This document shows positions 13,255-30,214 of a stretch of 64,000 bases of DNA, piece by piece. Origin of the DNA: Bradysia coprophila (lineage: Eukaryota > Arthropoda > Insecta > Diptera > Sciaridae). The stretch spans positions 248,001 to 312,000 of the forward strand of contig NW_023503293.1 in NCBI RefSeq assembly GCF_014529535.1. The letters are read 5' to 3'. The notes under the pieces were generated by a model. That model searched no databases. It had not been told where the DNA came from and saw only the letters and a list, made by a program, of their open reading frames with translations. How positions within the stretch are numbered: the stretch's first letter is position 1; each line of letters opens with the position of its first letter. A program made the position numbers and the translations under genes.

Positions 13255-14592
13255 ATGAATCCAAAACAACAAAAGTGTCATGGAAAAGAAACGTTTGAAC
13301 GGATGAATTTTTTGTATCAAGCTGGCACGTTGATGGCCGGTCAGAATGCCACGCTATCTTGTTACTATGGCCAGCTATGCAAATCTATTGCGAAGAAAGC
13401 TGTGTTACGGATGTAAGAAATTGTTTCGATTTATTGTGTATCAATTTCAGTTGCAGCCTGTCGATTATCAAATTTGATTGCCTGTCAGGGAACGAACGTA
13501 TCAAATATATTTAATGAGTAGACTAAATGGGTGACCATTCATATCCATGGAAGGGTTGCCGTAAAACGGTTTCACTCCATCGAAAAAGGGTTTCCTTGCT
13601 ACTGTTCAATAAAACTAGTGAGGTGCTGGTAAGGGCAGGAGATTCTTGGAAAATAAATTGTCAGGCTGATGTTAATCTAGCCAGAATCGTGTCGTAGAAA
13701 TCGAAATTGAAAAGAAAAATTTGTTTAAAAACTGAAACCACGGAACGGGTCTTTCACTTAAGTACAAAGGGAAAAGTTGCGATTGATATTTTGTACAAAA
13801 GGAAAAAGATGGAAAACTCACGTTCCACATTACCGGCATGTTCCACATTTGCATCGCTTACCGAATTCCGGTCCATACCTCTGTCTCCATAACTTTTGTT
13901 GGAGTAATTTTGTTGTTTCCTCACCCAGAAGCACCAGAAGATATTTAAATTTGTTTGACCCGAGATTGTACCTCTGAGTTCAGTTATTTTTCGAGTAATG
14001 CAACGCAGGCTTCTAAAACATTTAGCGAAATAGTTCAGCTTTCAATTCAGATTTCGGATGTCGAAAATCGTTGAAAATGTGATTTGTTTGAACATCCGAT
14101 AGAAGGACCGTCTTCAAAATTGAAATCGAATCGAACTTAGATCAAGGAACAATCATAAATTGCGACAACATTTTTCGATGATTTCTAGAGGCTCCTCCCG
14201 CCCGCTTTTTGTTTCGAATTTTTCAACATTTTGTTGGATTTTAAAATGTCATTTTTTGGCCAGGCTGAGCCAAGTTAAAAAAAAAACATCGGCCGGCATA
14301 CCTCTTCTGAATCGAGATGATAATGCTCTTTTTCTTTGACGCTTCCAGGGAGCCGAATCTTCACCGCACAATATGCAAACGTTGTGGCAATATTATGAAA
14401 CCATCCACGACAGCCGAATTGTCCATATGTGATAAAGATCCAAACATGTGCCTCATAGCGTGTAATGTCTGCGGTTCGGTACGACGATTTTCAATAAATT
14501 CCAAATACAATCTGTGGTTCGATGACCCGAAATCGGTGGCAGAGAAAATTCGATATGATGATGATGGCGGTGAGGGTGAAGCGGACAGATGA
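13255..14592 (+). CDS. RPP21: ribonuclease P protein subunit p21 (Rpp21/Rpr2 family)
   Basis: This is a small zinc-binding protein subunit of nuclear RNase P, which cuts the 5' leader from pre-tRNA. Two exons, 13255-13412 and 14349-14592, join within a Met codon to give 133 residues. The N-terminal part is helical (FERMNFLYQAGTLM, then QLCKSIAKKAVLRM). Exon 2 carries the zinc ribbon: Cys62-x2-Cys65 (TICKRCG) and Cys91-x2-Cys94 (IACNVCGS), with the HRTICKRCGNIMKP block typical of the family. The tail is acidic and Gly-rich and poorly conserved. The single intron is 936 bp. The minus-strand open frames over exon 2 are shadows. Confidence 0.9.
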
Positions 14593-15258
14593 TTTTTTTT
14601 TGTAACAGTTGTGATTTGATTGCAAGGAAGTTTCGACGACATGACGATATTATAAAGGGAGATTTGTTGAAACTTGATTGCAATAGTATTTTGAGCGGAA
14701 ATAAAACGATGATTCTCAAATTTCATACTCAGAATTTTTAATTAGTTCCGATTTGGATAACAATATCATTTAACAGAAAGGAAAAAAAATAATTAGATTT
14801 AAACCGAGAGGTTTGGATCAAAATAAGGTCTCACTATTTGCAGAACCATGTAGAAACTCTACCTGACCTGAGGGGTGTGGTGGTAAATGTGTTTTTTTTA
14901 CTTTTTTTTGTTTTAAAAGCAAGAAAAGATTGCACGGACTTTAATGCTTCAAAAACGTTCATCTAATCAACAACGGAAAAGTAAAGAAATTTTTAGACTT
15001 CCTTTCAGCAAGAAAGTGTTCGCATTGCAGTTGATATTCCTAAGGAATTTTTTTATTTTATGTAAAATCGTTCGTGGTAATGAGATTGATTATATTGCTT
15101 TGATCTCGTTTTCACCAAAAAATAATAAAATAATAATTTGTAAGCAATTTTGCTAGGTTTTCTCTTTTCTCTTTTTAAATAAATTTTCTGGTAAATCGAA
15201 TTTGCCATTTCTCCCTCTCGTTCTCTCTTCTAACACAAATGACTTGTTCGATCGTCGT
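14593..15258. other. convergent 3' ends of Rpp21 and PDH E1 beta
   Basis: No gene was found. The region is T- and A-rich and probably holds both 3'UTRs. The 70-codon open frame at 14944 is AT-driven with no features. Confidence 0.5.
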
Positions 15259-21760
<6,502 letters not shown>

Positions 21761-23069
21761 AATGTACGCCGTTATTCAGTAGAAAATATAATAAAAAAGA
21801 GGCGAGTACTTTGTCAACGGCGTCCGCGAAATGATATTGACAACGCAGAAAATCGACGACCACAATAAAAAGGAAAACTAAACTCGTAACTAGCGAATCT
21901 CAAGAAAATTTTGCAAATTTGACATAACCGAGAATGAAGGTCGATGAATGTTAACTCTGACTTGACAGCGCTCGGATGATTTCGTAAATTCGAACATACG
22001 ACAACCGCAAAAACATTCAAAATATTTTCGAGTTCCATTTTTGATGATATCGTTCAAACGACCAAATTGTTTGACATTTTAAAGCAATTGGAAAATGCCT
22101 GAAAACAAGATAATTTTATGTCAAACTCGTGCTTCTATGTACGTGAAAGCCTCATATAATAATTTCAATCCAAACAAAGCTTGACAAGACAAGAATTATT
22201 AATAAATTTCTCCTAATAAGCAATGACGTACGTTCATTGCTAATAAGGGCTTTCCGCAATCGACATTCATTTCCAGTGGTTCTTCAGCTATCACGGGAAA
22301 ATTAAATGTGTATCTAGGCAACCATTTTTTGTTTACTATTTCGAAATTAGTTATTTGAAAAACTTAGGACATTGTGAAAAAAATGTTTATAGAAATTTTG
22401 GACAATTTCGGACAATCACTCCTCCAAAGCTTTTCTCCTCACGCGAGCTTTCTCATCATTTTTATCAATAGTCATCGACTTTTCAATAAATGATACATTT
22501 TCAGGGACAGTTCTTATACTGATCAAAGAAGTTTCGCTCAGTCGAATTCTTCAAGGCTGTAAACTTTGGGGAGGTGAAGCAGACCCCAAAGTTTACAGCC
22601 TTGGAATTCTTACTTCATCGTCAACAAAATTCGCTCGCTCCGCTCGGGTACTTACAAACTTACACTAATCTTTACTTGAAAGTGTATCGATCGGGAATCT
22701 GTAAAGTACATTCGTCAGATCGAGTATCTTTACTGCCTTACTTTTAGTTATCGTAAGTTGCCAAGGGAAACATTTTCTAAATAAACCCTTGAATAAAGCT
22801 CCACTTCCTGCGGATATGCGATAAACTTTTTCATCAAAAACCAAATTCCAAAAACGTCGGTGAATAATGTGAGCGTTAAATTTTATGTTTGCGAGAGGCG
22901 CTAAAATAATATGCCGCCCTGTTCAGTTCACCCAAAAAAACAACTATATTCAGCACAGCTGAACATTTTTTTTTTGAGTCTGGACAAGTACAAATGTGTA
23001 ACGTAGCAGTATATACTTACAACTAAAATGCATTAATATTCAGCTGAGCAGGGCATTATTTCCTTCTAT
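21761..23069. other. intergenic region upstream of PDH E1 beta
   Basis: This contains the PDH E1 beta promoter side, a 52-bp MITE (22552-22603) and no recognised exon. The minus-strand open frames at 21636 and 21814 overlap the presumed 5'UTR and look fortuitous. Confidence 0.5.
22552..22603. mobile_element. minimal hAT-like MITE (CAAGGCTGTA family)
   Basis: Only 52 bp: CAAGGCTGTAAACTTTGGGG, a 12-bp spacer, and its inverted copy ending CCTTG. It is flanked by a perfect 8-bp duplication GAATTCTT (22544-22551 and 22604-22611). The ends match the larger element at 54539-54724. Confidence 0.85.
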
Positions 23070-24486
23070 CTTTATCTAGCTAGCTCAATTGACAGTACAA
23101 TAGTACAGCACGGATTTGTCGCGGGAAGGTCAATCGTCACGAATCTCCTCGAATATGTTCACAACGTAGTGAAAGCAATAGCCAATGGTGGACAAATCGA
23201 CACGATATTCACTGATTTTTCGAAAGCATTCGACAAGGTATCTCATAATTTGCTTCTTCAAGAGCTTAAAAATTGTGCAGTTGGAATCAGCTTCTTAACA
23301 TGGTTCGAATCCTACTTGGTAAATCGGTCGCAATTTGTCGTCATAGGCGACACTAAATCGACGAACATCTCTCCCACTTCCGGAATTCCACAAGGATCAA
23401 TACTTGGCCCATTGTTGTTCCTGATCTTTATCAACAGCGTGCCAACGGTATTTAAATCAGCAAACTCATCGCTCTTTGCTGACGACTTGAAGCTGTACAT
23501 GAAAATTGATAGCGAAGACGATTGCGAACTTCTCCAAGAGGACATCAATTCACTAAAAGATTGGTGTAGTACGCGAAACTTATGCCTGAACATCGACAAA
23601 TGCTTCAGTTTAACTATCTCGAACAAAAGAAACAAAACCAGCTTCGTCTACAACATCGATGACTCGGACCTAGCACCCCTAACCGTAAATTCTGATTTGG
23701 GCGTAATATTCGACGACAAATTCAGCTTCGAGGAACACATCGATAATGTCATTAGGAAGGCCTACAAAATGCTTGGTTTCATTTTCCGATCAACCAAATG
23801 CTTCAGATCACCGAAAAGTCTCATCGTGCTATACAGTGCATACGTGCGAAGCAGATTGCAATACTGCTGTTCCATCTGGAATCCCATCTACAACATGTAC
23901 AGCGACAGTATTGAAAGAGTACAGCGAAAATTCACCCGCATGCTATACTACTAATTCTGGATTTCCACACTCGACTGAAGCAACTGAACTTACAATCACT
24001 CGAAACGCGTCGACTACAGTTCGATGAATTTTTGCTCCATAAACTGGTTCACGGTAACCTCGACTCAGCCCTGAGCTCTGCACTCAACTTTAAGCGCCCA
24101 TCTCGAGTCACCCGCAACCAGCAAACTTTTTACCTACCGTTCAACAAAAAATCAAACATTCAGCGCAATTCCCCTATGTATAGACTTCAGAGCAACCACA
24201 ATGAATACTATTCTTCGATTGACATACTGGAACCGAATTTTTCTGTGTTTAAGAACCGAGTTAAGTCTCTCTATGAGCTTTAAGAGTTACAGTTTGATCA
24301 ATGGATGTAAGATCTTTTTCTCTTTATTTTTTTCTTTTCTTTGATTTTCGCTCTAATCTCCTTTTGAGACTACGAATTTAATGATTTACATAATAACGAC
24401 AACTTATATGTAAATTAACGGTTAATATGTAATTAGGGTAGTGGCCTGTATATTAATCGGAATAAACAAACAAACAAACAAACAAA
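23070..24486 (+). pseudogene. 5'-truncated non-LTR retrotransposon, reverse transcriptase C-terminal part
   Basis: A degraded LINE of the jockey/CR1-like type. The open frame through 23954 carries reverse transcriptase motifs in order: HGFVAGRSIVTNLLE, the FSKAFDKVSH block with the first catalytic Asp, GIPQGSILGPLLF, the FADDL catalytic box, and the SDLGVIFDDKFSFEEHI thumb motif. A stop at 23952-23954 followed by a frameshift breaks the frame. The C-terminal tail resumes in another frame (RLKQLNLQSLE about 23966, ending near 24283). The 3' end finishes in a short (AAAC)n tail (24467-24486), a common 3' end of such elements. The 5' two-thirds (first ORF, endonuclease, start of reverse transcriptase) are missing. 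Confidence 0.88.
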
Positions 24487-25153
24487 CTACCCGACTACCA
24501 TGAAAAATGCACTGCTCTCAAGTACAATTGTTAACATGGCAGTACAATGCACATCTTAACTGCACTTATGTACACATATGTGGAACTTAATATTCAGCTG
24601 TCTGCACAGTTAACATCCTCAAAAAAAAATTCCGTGTTGTTTTTTAAACGGTTTTACCAATCCCACGCTCGTTTGTGTAACATTTTCACGCGTGTATAAA
24701 CAAGTGTAAGCACTAACATCATCCGGAAAAAAATGCGTCACTTAAAATAAAAGTCGCCGACAGTGGGAATTCAAGGTGTAAACTTGAAAATTCCTAAAAA
24801 ATTTCTGATTCTTGTTAAAGAATGAAATTTATTGAATTCAAGAAAATTTCTTAATTATTGGTATACATCGGAATAACAAACTGAAATTAGTTTTGTAAGA
24901 TTTGTTCCTTTTACCATTTCTATAAGGTGTGAAATCAGTTAGTTATCGCTTTGATTGAATGTTTTACTAATATTGAGAAAACCAATTCAATTTTAAAGAG
25001 CCATTTTTGTTCGGAGCGGCTGTCATGCAAATAAGAAATTCATTCTCTCATCAATTTTTGGTGTGTGTGAACGTCAAATGTCAAAATAAAAGAAAACTTT
25101 TTGTATTTCCTGGAAAATTAATTAAAAATAAGGAAAAAATCATTTAACAAAAT
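24487..25153. other. intergenic, LINE to mRpL40
   Basis: AT-rich. No feature is supported beyond the presumed mRpL40 promoter. Confidence 0.5.
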
Positions 25154-25889
25154 ATGTCAATAGCAACGGCATTTTCTAGGTAAGCCAGTAAAACATCTAC
25201 TCCATTCAAAACAAGGAAATATTTGGTATCCGGCCTGTTACACTCTAAAAATCGAATTTTTAGGTTATGCCTTCAATCGACTTATTGCCGTTCCTTTTCG
25301 ACCACCTCAATAGCCGCCCTGCGGATCACTCCCATTTTATATGCAGAACCACTGAAAAAGAGAAGAAAAATCGATCCTGCGGTGGTAAAGGCGCGCGAAG
25401 ACAGGAGACGTAAGAAAATTGAAAAGCAAATCCGGCGATTGGAAAAGAATGCTAGACAATTGAAGCCAATCGATGAATTAGAAGTTCCAATGACATTGAT
25501 CGACGAAAAGGAGTAATGAAACCATTTGTGTTGCCATCTCAATGCAACAATAACGAATTCTTCCATTGATTTACAGTAAGCGAACTCGACCACCACCAAA
25601 ATTAACGCCCGAAATACTGGAACAGAGAGCACTGCTGGAAAAGCGATGGAATTTGTACAGAATGCAAGAAAAGCAACGAGACTATCAACAAATCGACAAA
25701 TTGTTGAATGCACAGGAGAAGGCGCTACAAGAACTGCGTTTCGAATCGGTGGCTTTGTACGAGCAGGCGATTCAGCCGGATACAAATTTGGTTCCATTTC
25801 ATGCGGAAGGGCCGACAGCAACACCGCCAATCGATAAATATGATAGTCCCGATGGTGAATATACGAACATTAGCAAGAAATGGGACTAG
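25154..25889 (+). CDS. mRpL40: mitochondrial large ribosomal subunit protein L40
   Basis: This is a component of the large subunit of the mitochondrial ribosome. Three exons, 25154-25179, 25264-25512 and 25577-25889, join in frame to 195 residues. The first ~35 residues (MSIATAFSRLCLQSTYCRSF) are a mitochondrial targeting sequence: basic, hydroxylated and free of acids. Family signatures follow: the YAEPLKKRRKIDP block, a basic helix (RRKKIEKQIRRLEKNARQL) and the LKPIDELEVP segment. After these come ILEQRALLEKRWNLYRMQE, LLNAQEKALQELRFES, PDTNLVPFHAEGP and a C-terminal PDGEYTNISKKWD. The order and spacing match vertebrate MRPL40. The tail is short and lacks the basic extension seen in human. 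The 182-codon minus-strand frame over it is a shadow. Confidence 0.92.
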
Positions 25890-26317
25890 AGACGTGACCA
25901 TGTCTAAGTCTATTGTACACACAAGATTGTACCATGTAGTATGAGACGTTGGAAATAAAGTGCCATTTGGTATCGAACGTCAGCGGTCGTCCTTTAACAC
26001 TTGTAAACGTTGATTTAATGAAATGATTAAAAAAATCAATCGATTTCAAGACCAAAATGGTTTAATAATTTGTTCGCTGTAACCGGGTCGGATGTAGACA
26101 TGAATTAATTAATAATTTTAAGGGAAAAAAATCTTGAAAAAGACAAAACATTAATTCCACTTGATTGGTTTGTCGATTTTTTCTTCCCTTTTCATTATCG
26201 CACATTGCATATCATTAAGTGGCGAAGATTTTTTTTTTGTTTCAAACTTGAATGTATGTATTGACCATCCCATATCTTGTCCTTTTGCATACCATTTGAA
26301 TGAAATTAATTTTGGGG

Positions 26318-26325
26318 TATAAAAG
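26318..26325 (+). promoter_or_regulatory. TATA box of the neuroparsin-like gene
   Basis: TATAAAAG in a G-rich setting (GGGGTATAAAAGGG). An initiator-like TCACAGT lies near 26348-26354, about 32 bp downstream, and the start codon is about 135 bp further on. The spacing is what a TATA-driven insect promoter would show. Confidence 0.75.
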
Positions 26326-26486
26326 GGACTGAATTTCCGATGTAAAGTCACAGTTTTTAATTGTCACTGAACTTGTTGAGCAGTTCCATCATAACTTTTA
26401 AGTTTCCTTTACAAACATAAATTACTCACCGTTTCACTTCAGTGTTTCAACGCGTTTTTGAAAGAAAAACAAAATCCGAAAAAAAA

Positions 26487-28920
26487 ATGATTTTCTCCGT
26501 ACGATCCGGTATTGTATTGTTTGTGGTGCTTAGTATTAGTCTAGCTGTGACAAGTTTTCCATTTAAGAACGGAAATGCGTAAGTATGAGCTCGTGGACTG
26601 GTCTGCCTTCACCGGTATGGACATCCGGCGCACAATAAATATACTGGAACTCAAAGAAATTAGGGATGAACCCTGTGAGATTTGTGATCTTTTGATAAAA
26701 TTGTACTCAGTGGAATGAACGAGAACTAGAGTTTCTGTGTAACGTTTCTCGCTTTCCTTTCCTTACCACTTTTCGTTTTAAACTCTTCTGTTTAGTACTC
26801 TTACATCGATGGATTACACATCCATGTGTACAGCGGTTAGGTTTACCGTTTATCGGTCAAATTCGCTGATGCCTCAACTAGCAAATAGATTGTCTTGATT
26901 CATATTCGTTACCACCACTTTTACCGAGTCAATTCAAAAGTGACCCTTTACTAAGTTAATCCAAAAGTGTTTTTTAAACTGTGACTGGAAATTTCCCACG
27001 GACTTAACTAGTGAGTTAAGTAGTAATTTTACCAAGAAGTGTCAGTGGTGTCCGTACTTTAGAACTTCCATTCCTTACATCAAGAAAAACTTAAATTCAG
27101 TTGCAATTGTGAGCGAATTTAATGTTTACGAAATTCACACGAAATCATTCAATACCACACTTCTCCTTGATCACCCTACGCAATGCCGGCTTGCACAGAT
27201 CCACCGGCGTTTTTTCTTCTTTGTTCAGTACCAGCGGTGAGGCACCATGTTCAATTAACAACAAAGCGCACGACGACTCATCGTCCTCGCAGGCATAATG
27301 CAATGGTGTGTTGCCCTCACGGTTCGGACAATCCAGAATCGCTTTGACAGTATTCGATAAATACAGTTTCAAAATCTCGGTGCGGCCCATGGACGCTAGT
27401 CGATGCAGTGGTGTATCACCACGAACATCCTTGACATTCACATCGGCATTCCTTTCCAATAAATACTGCACGATATCCGTCCAGCCCTTTGAGCATGCAT
27501 ACTGACAAAGTGAACGAATGATTTTTTAGTGATTTTTGTGAGGCAAAACAAACACCGTTCAGGTTCATTTTACCTGCAGCGAGGAATGTCCTTGTGAATT
27601 TTTCGAATTAATATTGGCACCTGCTTTCAGCAGTAACTCGACAATCTTCAAATTTCCTTTAAGAGTTGCTAATATTAGTGGAGTATTTTGAGCGTCGTCA
27701 AGAGAATCAATTGGACAGTTGCTAAAGGATAGCAGATGTTCCACTGCTCGTTCGCGACCTTTTAAGGCACACCTGAAAACGAATACTTAAATTGGTCTTC
27801 TATTCGTAACGATAACGGAATTTCCATTCAATCCTAACCAGTGTATTAAATGACGTTCGTTAGAATCTGTTTTCGTAATGATATTCGGATTTTCAGCAAT
27901 GATGTTCTCGAATTCATTAAAATCCAATTCGGCTATCTTCAATAAATCGGTAGAATCGGTGGCGTCCATCTTATGAAACCACCAAATGTAAACTTTTTCA
28001 AGGAATTAACAAATTTTAATCGGAGTCGGTATACAACGAAAACTATTCAAAACAATGATGATGACTTTTCAAAAGTGAGACAAATGCGCCATCGATAGAG
28101 CGAAACGACATATGTCATTTTATTTGACATTTTATTCGCGTTCCAGTTCGTATTTTCCGCAATTTCTTTGAATTCGGTAATGATGGTTTGGGAAACGCAT
28201 CTACGAGAGAGATTTTATAAATGAAATTGAAATTGTCAACCTAAAGCTGTCAGCGGACTACGTCATTTACCACTCCGTTCACGAGTGAACAATTGAAGCT
28301 ACTCCCACTTCCCATTGTTAGAACGTAAACGGAGAGCTAAAAGGTGTAAGGCCGCTGGCAGATTACTAAATAAAGCTGCCAGCGGACTTATGCCCTTTAG
28401 CTCTCCATTTACGAACGTTAACGAAAAATTGTTAATGCGAAAATCAACTCTTGATCGAAAGTCTAGCTACTTCGCATTACTTTTTGGTGGGTTTGGAGTG
28501 AATGCTACTGAATCCTAAAAATTATATTTCCAGACAATATTGGCAGAGAATGTGTGATAACATGGAGGAAGTTACAGACAACTCCACATGCAAAGATGGG
28601 GTGTGGAGGAATCCGTGCGGAAAAGTGGCTTGTCTAAATGTAAGTCGAACGGGATGGCAATGTATTGCCTTGCAGAGATTGTGAATCAAAATTTGATATT
28701 TTCTATTTTATTAATTTAGGGAGTAGCAGGTGATTGTGATGAAGCTGGATCATCGTTTCGGTTCGGTAAATGTGCTCATACCCTCTTCTGTAGGTGTGGA
28801 AAATGTCAAGGATGCTTGAAAGGAGCGTGCTACTCTGAATTGTGTAACCATCGAACACCATATGCAAAGCGAATGAACAGTTTTCCAGTCGAATACGTAA
28901 ACTACTATAACGAGTACTAA
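26487..28920 (+). CDS. neuroparsin / ovary ecdysteroidogenic hormone-like secreted peptide
   Basis: Three exons (26487-26578, 28534-28639, 28720-28920) give a 132-residue precursor. Residues 1-23 are a signal peptide (MIFSVRSGIVLFVVLSISLA). The mature part has 12 cysteines, as in locust neuroparsin. The C-terminal pattern K-C-x5-C-R-C-x2-C-x2-C (GKCAHTLFCRCGKCQGC) matches the neuroparsin signature closely, preceded by CGKVAC and GDCDE. Neuroparsins and mosquito ovary ecdysteroidogenic hormone are brain neurohormones that act on egg maturation and ecdysteroid output. In mosquitoes the hormone acts through a Venus-flytrap receptor kinase. The tail after the last Cys (HRTPYAKRMNSFPVEYVNYYNEY) is Tyr/Asn-rich and unlike locust. 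A strong TATA box lies upstream. Intron 1 (1,955 bp) contains the gankyrin gene on the other strand. Family call by cysteine pattern; function is inferred. Confidence 0.85.
27145..27969 (-). CDS. PSMD10: 26S proteasome assembly chaperone gankyrin (PSMD10/p28)
   Basis: An ankyrin-repeat protein that binds the Rpt3 ATPase and helps assemble the proteasome base. Three exons on the minus strand (27969-27839, 27772-27574, 27501-27145) give 228 residues, against 226 in human. Junctions restore conserved repeats: exon 1 to 2 makes HLIHWCALKGRERAVEHLL, like the family's HWACSAGH block, and exon 2 to 3 makes SLQYACSKGWTDIVQYLL. Further repeats are NTPLILATLKGNLKIVELLL, DTPLHRLASMGRTEILKLYL and NTPLHYACEDDESSCALLL. 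The end NKEEKTPVDLCKPALRRVIK aligns with the family's NKEEKTPLQVAKGGL ending. The gene lies wholly inside intron 1 of the neuroparsin-like gene, antisense to it. Confidence 0.9.
28317..28420. mobile_element. palindromic MITE
   Basis: Arms of about 40 bp (CGTAAACGGAGAGCTAAAAG left; inverted CTTTAGCTCTCCATTTACG right) around a short AT spacer. The GCTGCCAGCGGAC word also occurs outside, near 28245, which hints at a second end. It lies in intron 1 of the neuroparsin-like gene. Confidence 0.7.
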
Positions 28921-29128
28921 GATGGAATTTGAGAACTTACTTAGACCACCATTTTCCGGCAAACTTATTTAAATTTCAAAACGGAAACCAATAATGCTAT
29001 TGTGATGTTATTTTTTCTAAACAATTAATAATAAATAAAAGAAATCAGAGAAGAATAACCAACAATATCATCGTTTTCGTTTATATTTTGGAGATAGATA
29101 TTCCTATTCTACATATATAAACACTAGA

Positions 29129-29254
29129 TGTGTCTTCGGCCGAGGAAGTGAATTGACTGATTTATTCAAACATCATACACATCATATATAGGCATAATTC
29201 TAGGCTACTTGATTCATACCACTTTGTTGTGGTACTGCAACGAGGGTCACCACA
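29129..29254 (-). repeat. 3' LTR of the gag-only element
   Basis: It shares the AATTCTAGGCTACTTGATTC core with 31544-31670. It carries a 13-base insertion near 29231 and lacks about 12 bases near its other end. Confidence 0.75.
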
Positions 29255-29278
29255 TACTTCCCCTCTTTGTAAATTTTA

Positions 29279-29872
29279 TTATTCGGAATCCGTGTCACTC
29301 ATGAGTAAGTCTTCCTCGAGGATACTATTTTCTTTCGTCGTGACCACTGCAAGTGCTGCTTCGTTTGGATAGTCTTCTTCGTTTCTGGTGACGGTTGATG
29401 GTTTGATGACAGCTTTGGGTTCGACCATAGTCCCTAGAATTATTCGCAGCACCGAACGGAAAGTGCAAGTTTCATTGCATTGGGTTGGGTCGGTGTCGTT
29501 TCCATACATTTGGTGTTCACGGCATATGACTGGTGTATCTGCTGCTCGTTCCAAAACTTGACGCATGGTGGATTTTTTGTTGTTCCGTTGCTGCTGATGG
29601 TTAATCGATGCTTCGCCGATTTGGCCAGATTGTGGTTGCTGAACCATGCCAGTAGAATTGTTTCGGCCGATTTCACTAGTCGGTGCTGCGTATGGATGAC
29701 TATTGGCTGGTGTCGGGTATGGACGACTATTTCGATTGCCACGAGGAATTTTTCGTCGTCGATCCATTGCATCGGCTTCAATTCGTACCAATGAGCGTTG
29801 AATGACTGTTAAATCCTTTTGGAAGTCGTCTATTTTACGGAACAACTTAGGGAGCCAATTCAGTTGAGCCAT
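29279..29872 (-). CDS. gag-like protein of the short LTR element
   Basis: A single 197-residue open frame. The N-terminus is helical (LPKLFRKIDDFQKDLTVIQR), followed by a Pro/Asn/Gln-rich basic linker. Then comes a Cys/His motif CREHQMYGNDTDPTQCNETC, which resembles the C-x2-H-x(n)-C-x3-C region found in Gag-like ORFs of arthropod gypsy-type elements (typical form CWYHRRFG...C...C). The C-terminal third is acidic and ends EEDLLMSDTDSE. It starts at 29872 and the frame is intact despite the diverged LTRs, so it may be under selection or simply lucky. A domesticated gag is possible. Identification is by motif resemblance only. Confidence 0.6.
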   Translation of the reverse strand: MAQLNWLPKLFRKIDDFQKDLTVIQRSLVRIEADAMDRRRKIPRGNRNSRPYPTPANSHPYAAPTSEIGRNNSTGMVQQPQSGQIGEASINHQQQRNNKKSTMRQVLERAADTPVICREHQMYGNDTDPTQCNETCTFRSVLRIILGTMVEPKAVIKPSTVTRNEEDYPNEAALAVVTTKENSILEEDLLMSDTDSE

Positions 29873-30130
29873 TTTTCAAATTTTCTATTGATGTTGACGA
29901 TACAAGATCCAATAGTAGAATGACGAAGTTATGTTACGTGTATTCTGTATTTATAGGCTGTTGAAGTTGCAGAGTGATTTTCATAGAGTGTTTTTTGAGT
30001 ACGGAAAATCATAAAAAGGATTTTGTGTATTTGATCTTTTAGAAAAATCAAATTTTGGGAATTCGAAATTTGTTTGTCATGAGAAATGGTTTCGATTTTC
30101 ATGTTGCTGTTTAATGATTGTGTAGGCAAA

Positions 30131-30214
30131 CAATTTCATCTATTGCACTACACACGAACTTTTGCTTGAACAAAATCAAGTAAAAGTTCGTGTGTAGTGA
30201 AATATATGAAATTG
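30131..30214. repeat. 39-bp inverted repeat with 6-base loop
   Basis: Left arm 30131-30169 and right arm 30176-30214 are near-perfect inverted copies (core CACTACACACGAACTTTT). They lie in the non-coding part of the gag-only LTR element. Confidence 0.85.

Noticed and set aside
25282..25830. 182-codon minus-strand ORF
   Set aside because: It is the antisense shadow of mRpL40 exons 2 and 3, including their intron. No family features.
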